DNA of 64,000 nucleotides from Sipunculus nudus (taxonomy: Eukaryota; Annelida; Sipuncula; Golfingiida; Sipunculidae): the NCBI GenBank assembly GCA_026874595.1, contig CM049320.1, forward strand, positions 42,046,714 through 42,110,713, given 5' to 3'. Numbering within the stretch: position 1 is the first letter of the stretch; each line of letters starts with the position of its first letter. The notes under the pieces were generated by a model. That model was not told the DNA's origin. It ran no database searches and worked only from the letters and a program-made list of their open reading frames with translations. This document shows, in pieces, positions 10,801-21,495 of this stretch. Position numbers and translations under genes: made by a program.

Positions 10801-13800
10801 GTCATGCTTATTGTGTACCATCGAAATTTGCTGGCTTTATTTTGAGGTATATCATTTGTTTCTCTGATGACTCAGCTGCTGTGAAAAGTATTGATCTCGC
10901 AAAACCTGACGATCATGAGGTTTGTTTTATTTGCATCAACTCAGCTCTAATCGGATGTAAAGGTACCAGGTTCCGTGACATTAACTTGGTTTCTGCTATC
11001 GTTAATAACATCACGAATGAATTGTTTTTGAAGCATCACGTTGTTTTTTTTATTTCTTCAAAGTCGATGCCATAATCTTACATGAAAATAAAATGACAGC
11101 GTTATATGTTCTCAATAAGAGTTTCTCAATTGGAGATAAACCCATCCATTTTCTGTGCAAATTATATTAAATTTACATGACAGATTTTTCTGCCTTTTTT
11201 TTGGCTCCATTTCGGCTTTCGGCTGTTTATGGGTGATGAGATTTCATTGTCATTTAAGATGAAGTCTAATCGTAAATTACTTGTATGTTTCAGGAGGTCG
11301 TCGATGACATTACAAGAATCCTTCAGGGTCACATTGACAGACACAAAGAGACCATGTGTGACGACAACGTCACGGATCTAATCGATGCTTTTCTGGTACA
11401 GATCAAGCTGGAGGAGAACAAGGCTGACTCTGTCTTTACCGGTAAATCATCCACAGGCTTTTTAAAAAGGAAATATGGTCTAAAAATAAAAACAAGAGCA
11501 CCATAAACGTGCATAACACGCCCCTCGTGTATCTCGTGACCTCTGACTTCATTAAATATGCGTGAATTTTGATTAGAATGTAATTCAGGTGATACACTAT
11601 TGGTAAATAATTTTCATGAAAATCCGTAGGATTTTTGTAAGTCACTAAGGTGCCCCCAAAGTGCGAAGACCTCTGACCTCATTAAATATGCATGGATTTC
11701 GCTTGAATTCGAAATAAGGCGAAATATTTTATTGATTAACATTTCTGGTGAGTTTTTATCCAAATCAATCATATACCTTCTAAGTTATCGCGGCGACACC
11801 ACAAAGTAGCCATGACCTGTTTAAATGTGCGTGGACTTCGCCCAATATCGAACTCAGGCGAGACAATCTGTTGATAAGTTATTATGGTGAGTTTTGCCAA
11901 AAAATCAATTATAGCCCCGATACGTTATCGCGGCGACACTGAAAGTTTAACGGACGGACGGGTATCCCATAATACTCCCGTCATATGACGGGCGTATAAA
12001 AAGAAGCTTTTGATGAAATTATTACATTGCTACCTGAAGGGGCATGATATAGGCTTCAAAGTCTACCTTTTAATTTTAATTTTTGCTTGTAAGCAAGGCG
12101 GCGTACCTCGAGAAATATACTCCACACTTCGAGCTTTAATATTGTGATTTGGAGAGTATCAGTCAGTCTTTAAGTACCACGTTGATGATTTATTTTATAT
12201 AAATTATGTCTTTAATTTAGATGATATCGGGTATAATAATGATTATAATAATAATAATAATAATAATAAAAATAATAATAATATAAATAAAATAATTATA
12301 ATAATTATAATACAACTATTATTGTCATTATCATTAATGTAATAAATGTTGAGAGCTATAAAATTCATATTTTTACGTTAAGTAGTGCGAAAATGTATCA
12401 CTGTCAGGAAAGTGTTTTTGCATGAATAAGTATGCAGGGAGAGTGCATTTTTACCCTCTCCAGCCCAAGATGCCCGATGGCGCGTAGTTCCCATGTCTGA
12501 AACTTAATGGTAGTATAAGTGCAAAAATAACGCGGAGCCAGACGGGTTTTTATTATTGGTGATCAGTTGTGACAACTTGACTATTAAACACTCTACACCT
12601 CGACATTAATGATGATCTTTACGTATAACTTTGCTCTATCAAACCAACGATTTTCATCAATATGTTAAGCATATGTCTTTTTACATTGTTCATATATCGA
12701 CAGAGGACGAGCTGGTCAGTGTCCTCATAGATTTTTTGGTTGCTGGTACGGAGACAACAGCTGCTACCATCTACTGGGCATGTCTTGTACTAGGCAAGTC
12801 CCCGGATGTCCAGAATCGTCTGGCCAGGGAGCTTGAAGACGCTGCCGGGCCCAGAGGGATAATTCCTTATAGCGACCGACAGTACTTGCCCTACACGATG
12901 GCCTTCATACAGGTATTTTATACAGTACAACATGTTTTCATTCGAATAGAATGTTATGTTAAATATTTTACATATGTCAAATATTTTGTGTACCTTACAA
13001 GAAATACATGTAATGCATTAAGAAAGCGAGCGAAATTGACAAGTGTCCCACTTTTCCTTTATGTTCATTTTTTCCATCTGACAGTCTACGCTATAGTTCC
13101 ACTACCCCTGTCCACCTGATTTTTAGCGATTATCTAAACATAGGACAAACTTGCCAAACAAAATTTGCGCCAGTTATAAAAGAGGCAAATGCGTAATTTT
13201 TTGTACCTTACCTGCTCACGATATAAATATTATTTACTTTACGGCCTGGTAGGCTTGTCTCGTATATATCTGTTGTTCATTGCGTTCCTAATAAGTGGCC
13301 ATTGATATTTTTTATCCTCCTGAGATATAGATATAAATGTGAGGTGACGTAACAGTGAAGCGCGTGCACGAGGAGAATACAAGTCTCACTGTAAACAGAG
13401 GTCGGCTGCTCTTGATCATTGATCCCATGAATGTTGGTGCCTCTTTAGTACGACACGTCCATTATGACATCATCACTGTTCCCTGATATGTCTATTTCAA
13501 AGATTAGTGGCAAGATGTCTAGAATAGACTAGTCTCTCATAAAATGGTTTTAAATTGTTCACAGGAAAATGCCATAATGTAGGCTATTATTTCCACAATA
13601 GTTTATTACGCATTTTCCTCTTTCTGCTCTAAGGACAAAACGTTTTGGCGTTCTTTTACTCACAAAAATTATCACAAAAACAAGTGGATAGGGGTGATGG
13701 AACGGACCTGTCGCATATTTAAAGGCTTCGAAACATAGGGTCACTTTGACGTAAGGCTCTTATATTATGAATGCATACCGTGATGTGTTATGCTGAAACT

Positions 13801-16176
13801 CTGGTCATTCTATTAATGTTCGGACTTCATTGGTAATAACCATATGTAAGGTCTAGCGATTTCGAATTCGATTAACCATGAAGGCCTCACATATCCGGGC
13901 CTCTGAACAATTGGATAACGTTTTGGTTTAGCACCAAAATTCAGTTAAGACATTCTTGATTACCTATTATGGTTGATCACAAGATCAAGCCGGGCATACA
14001 TATATCAAAACTGACGATGGACGCCTTCAACCGTTGTCACGCAACTCCTCTGTGGCCACCTTTTGGAAATGGCCGTTGTTCGGTCTTAAATGGCGGTACC
14101 TTTAATGCCAAGTGTGTCCTAATGGGGTGCATTTTTAACATATTTTGTGAAGGGGCAGCCCTATTTATAGGTGCACGCCTATAGTATCTGTAATGAAACT
14201 AAACTGATCTTCAAGTACAGCCGTCATTCATGGATAATTAAATTGTTTTACCTATATTTTACCAGAACTAGGAGCAGCAAGCACACTTATAGATTTTGAG
14301 GAAAAGGTGAAACTTGTGTTTTTGATATAAATGTGTGAAAATAAATGTTATCCCTCTTTTTATAAGTTTACTACTGAAATCTTAAAAGTGCATGATAATA
14401 TCCTGCAATATGGATATTTTGCCTTTGCACAAAATATTGATGGTACTGATCACCACGTTCAGATAATAAAAGAGGTTACCACATAAATAGTCTTAAGGTT
14501 TAAGGCAACGGTCAGAGGCGATTTTATAAACACAACTATCCTGGTATCTTATTGAATAAAGATATTCTGAACTACTTATTTGGGTTCTCGGGCACTCCTT
14601 CCCCAATCTGCATACAAACCTACCTGCAACATAATTGACCTATCCATGAACTCTATGTGACCTTAATCGCATATTCATTCAATGAATAATCATAAGAATT
14701 GAACTAACGAGCAATCAGTCAGGTAACCGTTGGCATTGTAAACCGTCAATCATCTGACAAGCACAAAATTTGCATAATTTGGCAGAGCTCTTCCAAAGAG
14801 AACACGTTTAGTCTGAACTAGTACCCACGTCGGGATATTTTCGGGATTTTTTTACAAAGGAGACAGTATGAATTAAAAGTTCTTGGCAAAAGGTTACAGG
14901 AGCCATTCCTCGAACTTCCGAGTGAATAATAATGTCTTACCTGGCACGTAATTTGTATGAGACAAATAATCTAAAATATGGCAAGACAATTTACAATGAC
15001 CGAAACATATTCAACAATGGAGAACAGTAATTCCAGTTGATGACGTCAGTCAATGCGACGCCATGCGTCATCAACCTTTTGTGACGTCATTATTGTCTTA
15101 TAAACAGCTCTTGCAACCATGGGCAATGAAGACCTTCTTTGTAGGAGCGTTTTAGGGGCTCATTATAATACCTATAGGTTAAACGGGCGGAGCATATCGG
15201 CTTTAGTGGATAGGTCAATTAGCAACTTGCCCCTGTGTTTAACCTCTTTGTCGGCCAGTTCGACTTAAGTATCACTTGGTTTTCACAGCATATATAACAG
15301 CGCTTTGGTTATGGTTCCTTAGTGGCATTCTATTATTCGGCTGTTACAACAGGAGCTACAACGCCTGAGTGACGTCGACCCTGTTGCGTCGCCTCATGTA
15401 ACGTCTGGTGACGTCACAGTGAGCGGTTACGTCATCCCGGCCGGCGTGACGCTGATTCCGAACATCCATAGTGTCCAACATGACGAAACATTGTGGCCCG
15501 ACCCGGAAGTGTTTGATCCTCAGCGCCACCTGGACGTCAACGGTGTATTTACAAAACGAGACGAAGTCATCAGCTTTTCTCTAGGTGCTTAAAAACGGAT
15601 ATCCCACAATGGTATTGTTATATTTATGGATATATGCGAAAGAGCGGGAGTCAGTCAGGCAAAAAGAAAGAAAAGGAGACAAAGAGACATAATCGAGAAA
15701 AAGGATGCAAATATAAACAGATTAATTCAGATTTAAACCAAAAACAAATGCACATCCCACTTAGATTCAGATAAGGCTTTATTCATTTTGTAGTTTTCAT
15801 TAAGCATGCATATTGTAAGCATGGTATATTGATTTGCATAGATATGATTTGGAAAAATAATATAGGTTTAAATAGTCAAATTAGTAATAAAATTATTTTT
15901 TCTAAACGTGATCTGTCCTGAAGATATGAACATCCTATTTGGTTAATTGGTAAGAATCAATAATGACAGATATTTTATATGTTTGCAGGACCCCGCGCAT
16001 GCGTAGGAGAGGGTCTCGCACGTATGGAAATATTTTTGTTCCTGACCATTTTGGTAAGACAGTTCAGAATCCAACCTGCAGATGGCGCTTCACTCCCTTC
16101 TTTTAAAGCCAAATCAGGTCTTCCACGGAAGCCATCCCCGTTTCAGATTGCTTTCATTCCACGCAAACATGACTGA
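7888..16176 (+). CDS. Cytochrome P450, CYP2-clan type, complete, six exons
   Basis: Haem-thiolate monooxygenase, expected on the ER membrane, oxidising small lipophilic substrates with electrons from P450 reductase; the substrate cannot be read from sequence. Exons: 7888-8242, 10033-10403, 11294-11441, 12704-12912, 15353-15584, 15989-16176. All introns are GT-AG and phases agree (1,0,1,0,1), giving 500 residues plus TGA, the usual microsomal length. Visible in order: hydrophobic anchor about residues 10-30, PPGP hinge at 39-42, helix-C W128xxxR132, I-helix oxygen-binding AGTETT at 305-310, ExxR as ELQR 362-365, a PxxFxPxR segment (PEVFDPQR), and the haem loop FSLGPRACVG at 436-445 with Cys443 as iron ligand. 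No key residue is missing. The start is the first ATG before the anchor, with G at -3. CYP2-clan placement follows from the exon 1-2 text (DRPPSFL; WKDVRSF; LRNFGLG) and the I-helix; the subfamily is not assignable by eye. Confidence 0.95.
8243..10032 (+). other. P450 intron 1 (1.79 kb)
   Basis: AT-rich intron, donor AG|GTGAGA and acceptor TTTTTCTCCCAG, phase 1. No internal gene or clear repeat was recognised. Confidence 0.85.
11510..12003 (+). repeat. Dispersed repeat of three diverged tandem subunits in P450 intron 3
   Basis: Three successive blocks of roughly 130-150 bp (near 11521, 11654 and 11801) share the themes 'gacctctgacNtcattaaat', 'tgcRtgRatttYg', 'aactcaggcgaRa' and 'gttatcgcggcgacac'. 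The unit ends in a GGACGGACGGG stretch followed by the perfect 16-bp palindrome CCCGTCATATGACGGG at 11977-11992. This looks like an interspersed repeat carried in the intron; the family was not identified. Confidence 0.6.
12913..15352 (+). other. P450 intron 4 (2.44 kb)
   Basis: Longest intron of the P450, donor CAG|GTATTT, acceptor TTACAACAG, phase 0. It holds two perfect TGACGTCA octamers close to exon 5 (15041-15048 and 15082-15089). Open frames inside (for example 13969-14184) match nothing recognisable. Confidence 0.8.
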
Positions 16177-18420
16177 GGCTATACTTTACCAATTAATGTT
16201 TTTGTTTTCCTAGGCAAAACGAATATTTAAATGACTCGCGAAAATAATACATTTATAAGATTTATTATATATCACACTATTGCCAGTTTTAATACAACTG
16301 TAATGTATCTTTGTATCTATGTAGAAAAAAATGAACCCAGCTAAAGTTTACATTGATATGACTGTACATTACATGATCTCGGAATGATTAAACTTTGTAG
16401 TAATTACATATATTTATATACTGGCACAGGACAAACCCATAATTACATGGCCGAACGTTAATTCATGCATTGTCACAACCGTCATGTTTTCGAAAGCTCA
16501 TTTTGGATCAATGAATCGAATAATCTTATCCAAGGAGACGTGGTTGAGAGTTTTCCAGGTCAGATTTTCACATATATTCAGAGACAAAAGTCGACCATCT
16601 TGACCGTATCCACAATAAAATTGCTTACCAAACCACGTTTTTGTCTCGTTTTTTTTTTTTTTTGTGTCTCGCGTCACTTGTGTATACTCCAATGATATTA
16701 CTTAAGTTTTCTCACGTGGCCCGAAAATAAAAACGATTGTTTTAACTGAATTTTAGAAACCCACGGAAGCTCCATCCTGTGACCCTTTAGTGTAAAATGT
16801 TCTCCGTACGGACTATCAATTACCTGTATAAAACTGATGACGTTTAAAATATGGGTTTTAAGCATCAGAACGACTCGAACGACTGAAAACGCGTCATGCG
16901 CTACAGAAAGCCATTTTTGTTCGATCCGTCAGTGTTGCGAAATGCCGAGCGAAGCGATGCATTTATAAAACAGCAACAAAGGAGACTTAGATAAAGACGT
17001 TCGAAGAGTAAAAGGGCTACACAGAAATACCTCCCCGCCGGCCGTCGGACCTCTTTTTCATTCCACGACACAGGATCGTTATAAGTGCGCATTTTCACGA
17101 AACTATAAATATTAAGGACAGAGGCATTTTAAAATACAACAGACATGGCTTCCCTGATATTCATTCACTGTTGATTTTTAGAGCTGACTACCACCTTTTG
17201 GCAAAGATATTTTGAAGTACGACTCACACCTGATGTTTAACCGTAATTTAATGTCTTAATGGTTACACTTAATTAAATAAAAATAAATGGAGAGCGGCTG
17301 GCCAATCAGAACCCTCTTAACCGGGGGGGGGGGGGGTGAATTTGTCATGGGAACCAGACCTCCTCACGGTGTTTGTATTGTGTTTGGTGAAGACAGTTTT
17401 CCCAGCATGTATCGAGAGGCATACACCTAGTGGCATGCCTGACAATTATTATGCATATCCTGCAAAAGTGGAGCTATCTCAGATATACTGTGCAGCGACC
17501 ATGTATGATCGGCCTACATCCGTACCCTCATAGACAACACAGTACCTTCATCCGGGAGCTTGTAGGCCTTTTTTGTTAGGGTTGGGGTTCACAACAAAGG
17601 AAAATTCATCATATTTAAGCGGATATTACAATGGGATCTTGCAGCTGTTGTTGATGTGCATTATTCGTTTGCAGGAATCAGGAATATTTGTTAATTAATT
17701 ATCCTGTTGAGTCATATCTTCATGTAGTATATATCTATTTTCTGTAGGCATATAAACCTAAACTAGACCACCTATTAAAACGTCTGACATGTGTACTTTC
17801 TAAAAGCACCCACCATGTGCAAAAAAGATTCCGCAAAATAAAATATATCTCTGCAAATTAGTTGAACTGTTGGTCGCATACAAGACTGTGTATCCACGGG
17901 TCTTGTAAGTGACAGCAAAGTCGTGACGGGCGCAGAAAATGACGGTAGTTTCCGTGGTGGAATTTACGCTTGAATTATCTATTCACCGGTACTTTCATGT
18001 TATGATTCCTGGCTTTATTAGAGCGATACTGCCGCAGCTGGAATTTAGTGCAGCTTTCCTTGTGACTGGCTTCATGACGTTTTATAGGCGCTATCAGTCC
18101 ACGTTAATGCTTACTGAATCTTCTATACTGAACCCTATGAAGACGAATGCATTCTTCTGTCTTTGTCTTGTTTAATATATTTGTTTCATTTCAACTCCCT
18201 GTATTTTTTATTTATTTGTAATTGCTCCCAGTGCACGTCTTTTCATTATTTCGTAAAATAATGAAAAAAAACCGGCATCCCTGTCTGTCATATAATTATA
18301 GTATATCGTCCTGTAATAGACACATTCCCCATTCATTCAGCCGGTGAAAAAGTAATTTTTAATTTTTTAAAAATTTTTAGATATTTATCTGGTGATAAAC
18401 ACACAGCTGTATAATATATA
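16177..18420. other. Interval between P450 and the GC-rich block
   Basis: P450 3' UTR and intergenic DNA with a poly-G run near 17324-17336. The missing N-terminal exon of the glycosyltransferase could lie here, but no open frame shows a clear signal anchor followed by a donor site. Confidence 0.5.
16614..16731 (+). promoter_or_regulatory. Candidate polyadenylation signals of the P450
   Basis: AATAAA at 16614-16619 and 16726-16731, 440-550 bp after the stop; a variant ATTAAA lies at 16387-16392. There is no closer canonical signal. Which one is used is unknown. Confidence 0.3.
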
Positions 18421-18429
18421 CATCGATAG

Positions 18430-19140
18430 ATTTTCTGCGTGCCTTCCGCTGTCACTTAGGGAAAAATACCTTCCATACCATGTCCGTTACACCGCTCAGG
18501 CAATAACTAGGGTTTCTACGCCGCAGTTTTGCCTCTTCGGGTACCCCCCCTCTTTGCACTGAGGTCGCCAGAACTGACACGCCAGCCAGCCAGGTCCGGC
18601 CCGCCCTCGCTGACCGACCACCACCGGGGAATCCCCCAAGTAAAACCGGGAGCCTGAGCCTAGCAACCAGCCAGTAATGTCCGAGCGTCACCGGCCTACC
18701 CCTGGACTACCGTGAGTCCTGCCCTGAGCCTTGTCCCTTTCGACCAGGTACGGTGTTCGTTCGATCTGAGCCTTTTCCGGAGCCTTTCCTGGTTCTCGTG
18801 CCATCATGCTTGAGCCTTGTCCCTGCTGATCCTGACCGGACCCCCGGTTTTTACGTCTCGGAGCCTTGTCCCTGATCCTTTCGGGATCCCCTCAACTTTT
18901 ATCCACCAAACGGCTGGCTCTTTAGGGCCTGGTTCCATACTGTCGGCAACGGACTGGCCTACTCTTCTATCGAAAAACAGTATGGGATCTTTTACGTGCC
19001 CATCCCCTTCTGGACACGGGACCGCCATTTTACGTCCTCATCCGATGGACGGCCCGTATTTTGCTTTTGCAGTCGGGCGCTGCAGAGCCCGGAGCCTTTC
19101 TACCCCTCCCCCACTTTTTCTAGTGGGGTGATGATACTGG
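18430..19140. repeat. GC-rich interspersed block with 'gagccttgtccc' subrepeats
   Basis: About 700 bp markedly richer in GC than its surroundings. It repeats GAGCCTTGTCCCT-like words at least four times (near 18725, 18765, 18810 and 18860) and later contains GGGATCTTTTACGTGC and GGGACCGCCATTTTACGTCC. Similar words flank both ends ('gaaaaataccttcc' near 18462, 'gaaaaataccttca' near 19145). It is probably a foreign repeat element; the class is unknown. Confidence 0.45.
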
Positions 19141-19602
19141 GGTGAAAAATACCTTCACTGCTCATACTATTTGTCACATACCTACCATATCAATATTTGA
19201 GGTGTGCATTAGGCTGATTAAAAATTCCAAGCTCTTCCCTCACAAATTTACAATTCAGTTTCGTAGAACGCTTATTTGTTGCGTGAGTGAATATACCTTT
19301 ACTGCTGATCAAACACACCGACAAGCACTCTCAATAATTCACACCGGGAAATCCATTACCACTCAATTACTACAAACTCTTTCTAGGGATAGTTCAGTTA
19401 GGCTGACGACAGGCGCACGTCAGGTGGCCAGTAGGACAAAGCCGTAACGACAGATCATGTATGGAATAGAAGGTCAATGGCGAAAATCACCCTACAAGTT
19501 CATTGCCTTTTTTTATACTCACACTCTTAATATGTTTTATTATTTACAACTCAAATACTGATGAATAGCGAAAGCATGATTTCATTGATACCCGTCTCCC
19601 AG

Positions 19603-21495
19603 CTTGTTTGTCGTCACTGCGAGATTATCCTACACATGAAACTGCGTTCAGTAAAAATGGTATTTGCTACAAAGCAAAGCTTGGTGAAGTTCTCTTCAAA
19701 GTTAATAAGGTATCGTCGAAGATGAATTCAGGAATTCTATCCAACAGAGATGTTCAAGGCGATATGGCTACACAGTATGTTGTACCAAATGTAGTGCACT
19801 ATGTTTGGTTCGGTGCGAATAGAACATTCACCTTTTTAAATTATTTATCTTTTCTCGGGGTGACGAACTTATCAAACCAGAGCAGATCCTGGTTCACGGA
19901 GATGCCGAGCCCGTGGGTAAATGGAGGAGGTCCGCACTCAGTAAGATTCCTGATATCTACTTTGTGAACCGCCAGAGGCCGACACAAGTCATGGGAAAGA
20001 AAATCAAACTGGTTCAACACAGTGCGGATATCGCCAGATATGAAACAATATTAGGTAAGATACCTACATATGTCATTATGTTGCAGGAATTTTATTATGT
20101 TATATTTTAATATAACACCACCGTTTTCCTCATATTAATGGCGAACCTATAATTTGGGGATGACTACACGGTCACAGATAGAGCGTTCTGCCTAATATCA
20201 TAGGTTTACTGGTCAACTTGCCACCAAACCTTTTCTGTAGATTGGTTCCCCCTACAGACTGTCGTCGGAGCAATTTTCTGTCATATTGCCCCCATTACAC
20301 CAGACGTCGGAATTAAGGGTTTCACGCTAGTGTAAAAGAATTCTAACAATAAGCCGAAAAAAAAAAAACATTCACATAGTCAAATATACATGTGCCAATT
20401 TATTATACCTGCATTCACTCTCTCTCCATACAAAAACCGACGTGAGACTGGTATATATGTATATTTATATATTTCAGGTATATCGAACCCGGAACTTCAT
20501 GTATAGTGGGATGTGCTCTGACGACTGAAAAATTGGAACGCCCGTGTTCACACATTTAGAAAAGTATATTTATACATGTAAAGACTGAATACGTGCTCCG
20601 ACTACCGTGATAAACAAAGTTGGAGCTAGGTATACAAAGACAAACCCTTTTGAAGTTCCATTATGCATTATGGTGGTATTTAACTGGAAACTGGTGTGTA
20701 TATATTTCCAGATTATGTTGGCATTTACCTGAATACAATATGTGTATATACATTTATTTCCATATTATGGTGGAATTTACCTGAATACTGATGTATATGC
20801 ATTTCCAGATAATATTGGCATTTACCTGGATACTGATGTGTATATATTTCCAGATTAATGTTGGAATTTACCTGAAGACTGATGTGTATATATTTCCAGA
20901 TTATGTTGACATTTATCTGAATACTGATGTGTATATATTTCCAGAATATGTTGATTTTACCTGAATACTGATGTGTATATATTTTCAGATTATGTTGGCA
21001 TTTATCTTAATATTGATATGTATATTTCCAGATTATGGTGGCATTTACCTGGATACGGACGTCCTGGTACTAAAATCATTCGATGCCCTGAGGGGATACA
21101 ACTTGACCTTGGGAAGACAGTCCAAGTACAGAATAGCCAACGGCATCATTATAGGTCAAATGTTCTCGCCCTTGCTTCGAATGTGGCTGGAGTCGTATTC
21201 AACGTTCAACAGTGATGAATGGGCAATCCACTCAACATTAATACCACACAAACTAGCAGATATATTTCCTAACCTGGTGCATATTGAGGAAGGCACCCTT
21301 ATTAGTCCCGGTTACCGTATAGGTCGCAAATTATACAAACCCCATGCTTATAACTGGACTAACAACTATGCAGTGCATGTATGGAAATCGCTTGGAAAGG
21401 TGCCCCGTGACCCCCAAGAAATCCAAAAAATAGATACTATCTTAGGGGAAATCATGAGATATATCTTTTTTAGTTCGAAGAAAATCAACTTCTAA
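19603..21495 (+). CDS. DXD glycosyltransferase, GT32-like (Gly_transf_sug family), catalytic exons, with one frame break
   Basis: Expected to be a Golgi type II sugar transferase of the alpha-1,4-galactosyl/N-acetylglucosaminyl-transferase-like group; donor and acceptor are not readable. Exons seen: 19603-20054 (acceptor GTCTCCCAG, donor TTAG|GTAAGA) and 21032-21495 (acceptor TATATTTCCAG), phase 1 junction giving YETIL-D-YGGIYLDTD. Evidence: VVPNVVHYVWFGANRTF near the domain start, then KIKLVQHSADIARYE, then the metal-binding DxD in GGIYLDTDVLVLK, NGIIIG, and the family's C-terminal NYAVHVW...TLGEIMRYIFF before TAA. About 305 residues are visible; the family usually has some 350-400 with an N-terminal anchor, so an upstream exon is missing or unrecognised. 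In the first exon the frame changes between FLG (near 19855) and ELIKPEQILVHGD (from about 19865): one base appears lost at the GGGG run. That is either a real lesion or an assembly error. Everything after it is well preserved. Confidence 0.85.
20655..21060 (+). repeat. Minisatellite of splice-acceptor/exon-start copies in the glycosyltransferase intron
   Basis: About eight head-to-tail copies of a 43-52 bp unit, each resembling 'tatatttccagattatgt' followed by 'tggcatttacctgaatac'. The last copy is the authentic acceptor and the first codons of the DXD exon. AG or its equivalent lies at 20711, 20763 (mutated to AT), 20808, 20853, 20899, 20944, 20988 and 21031 (authentic). Several copies still read as variants of DYVGIYLNTD. 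Confidence 0.85.

Noticed and set aside
13969-14184. Open frame within P450 intron 4
   Set aside because: Lies between correctly phased P450 exons and resembles no protein.
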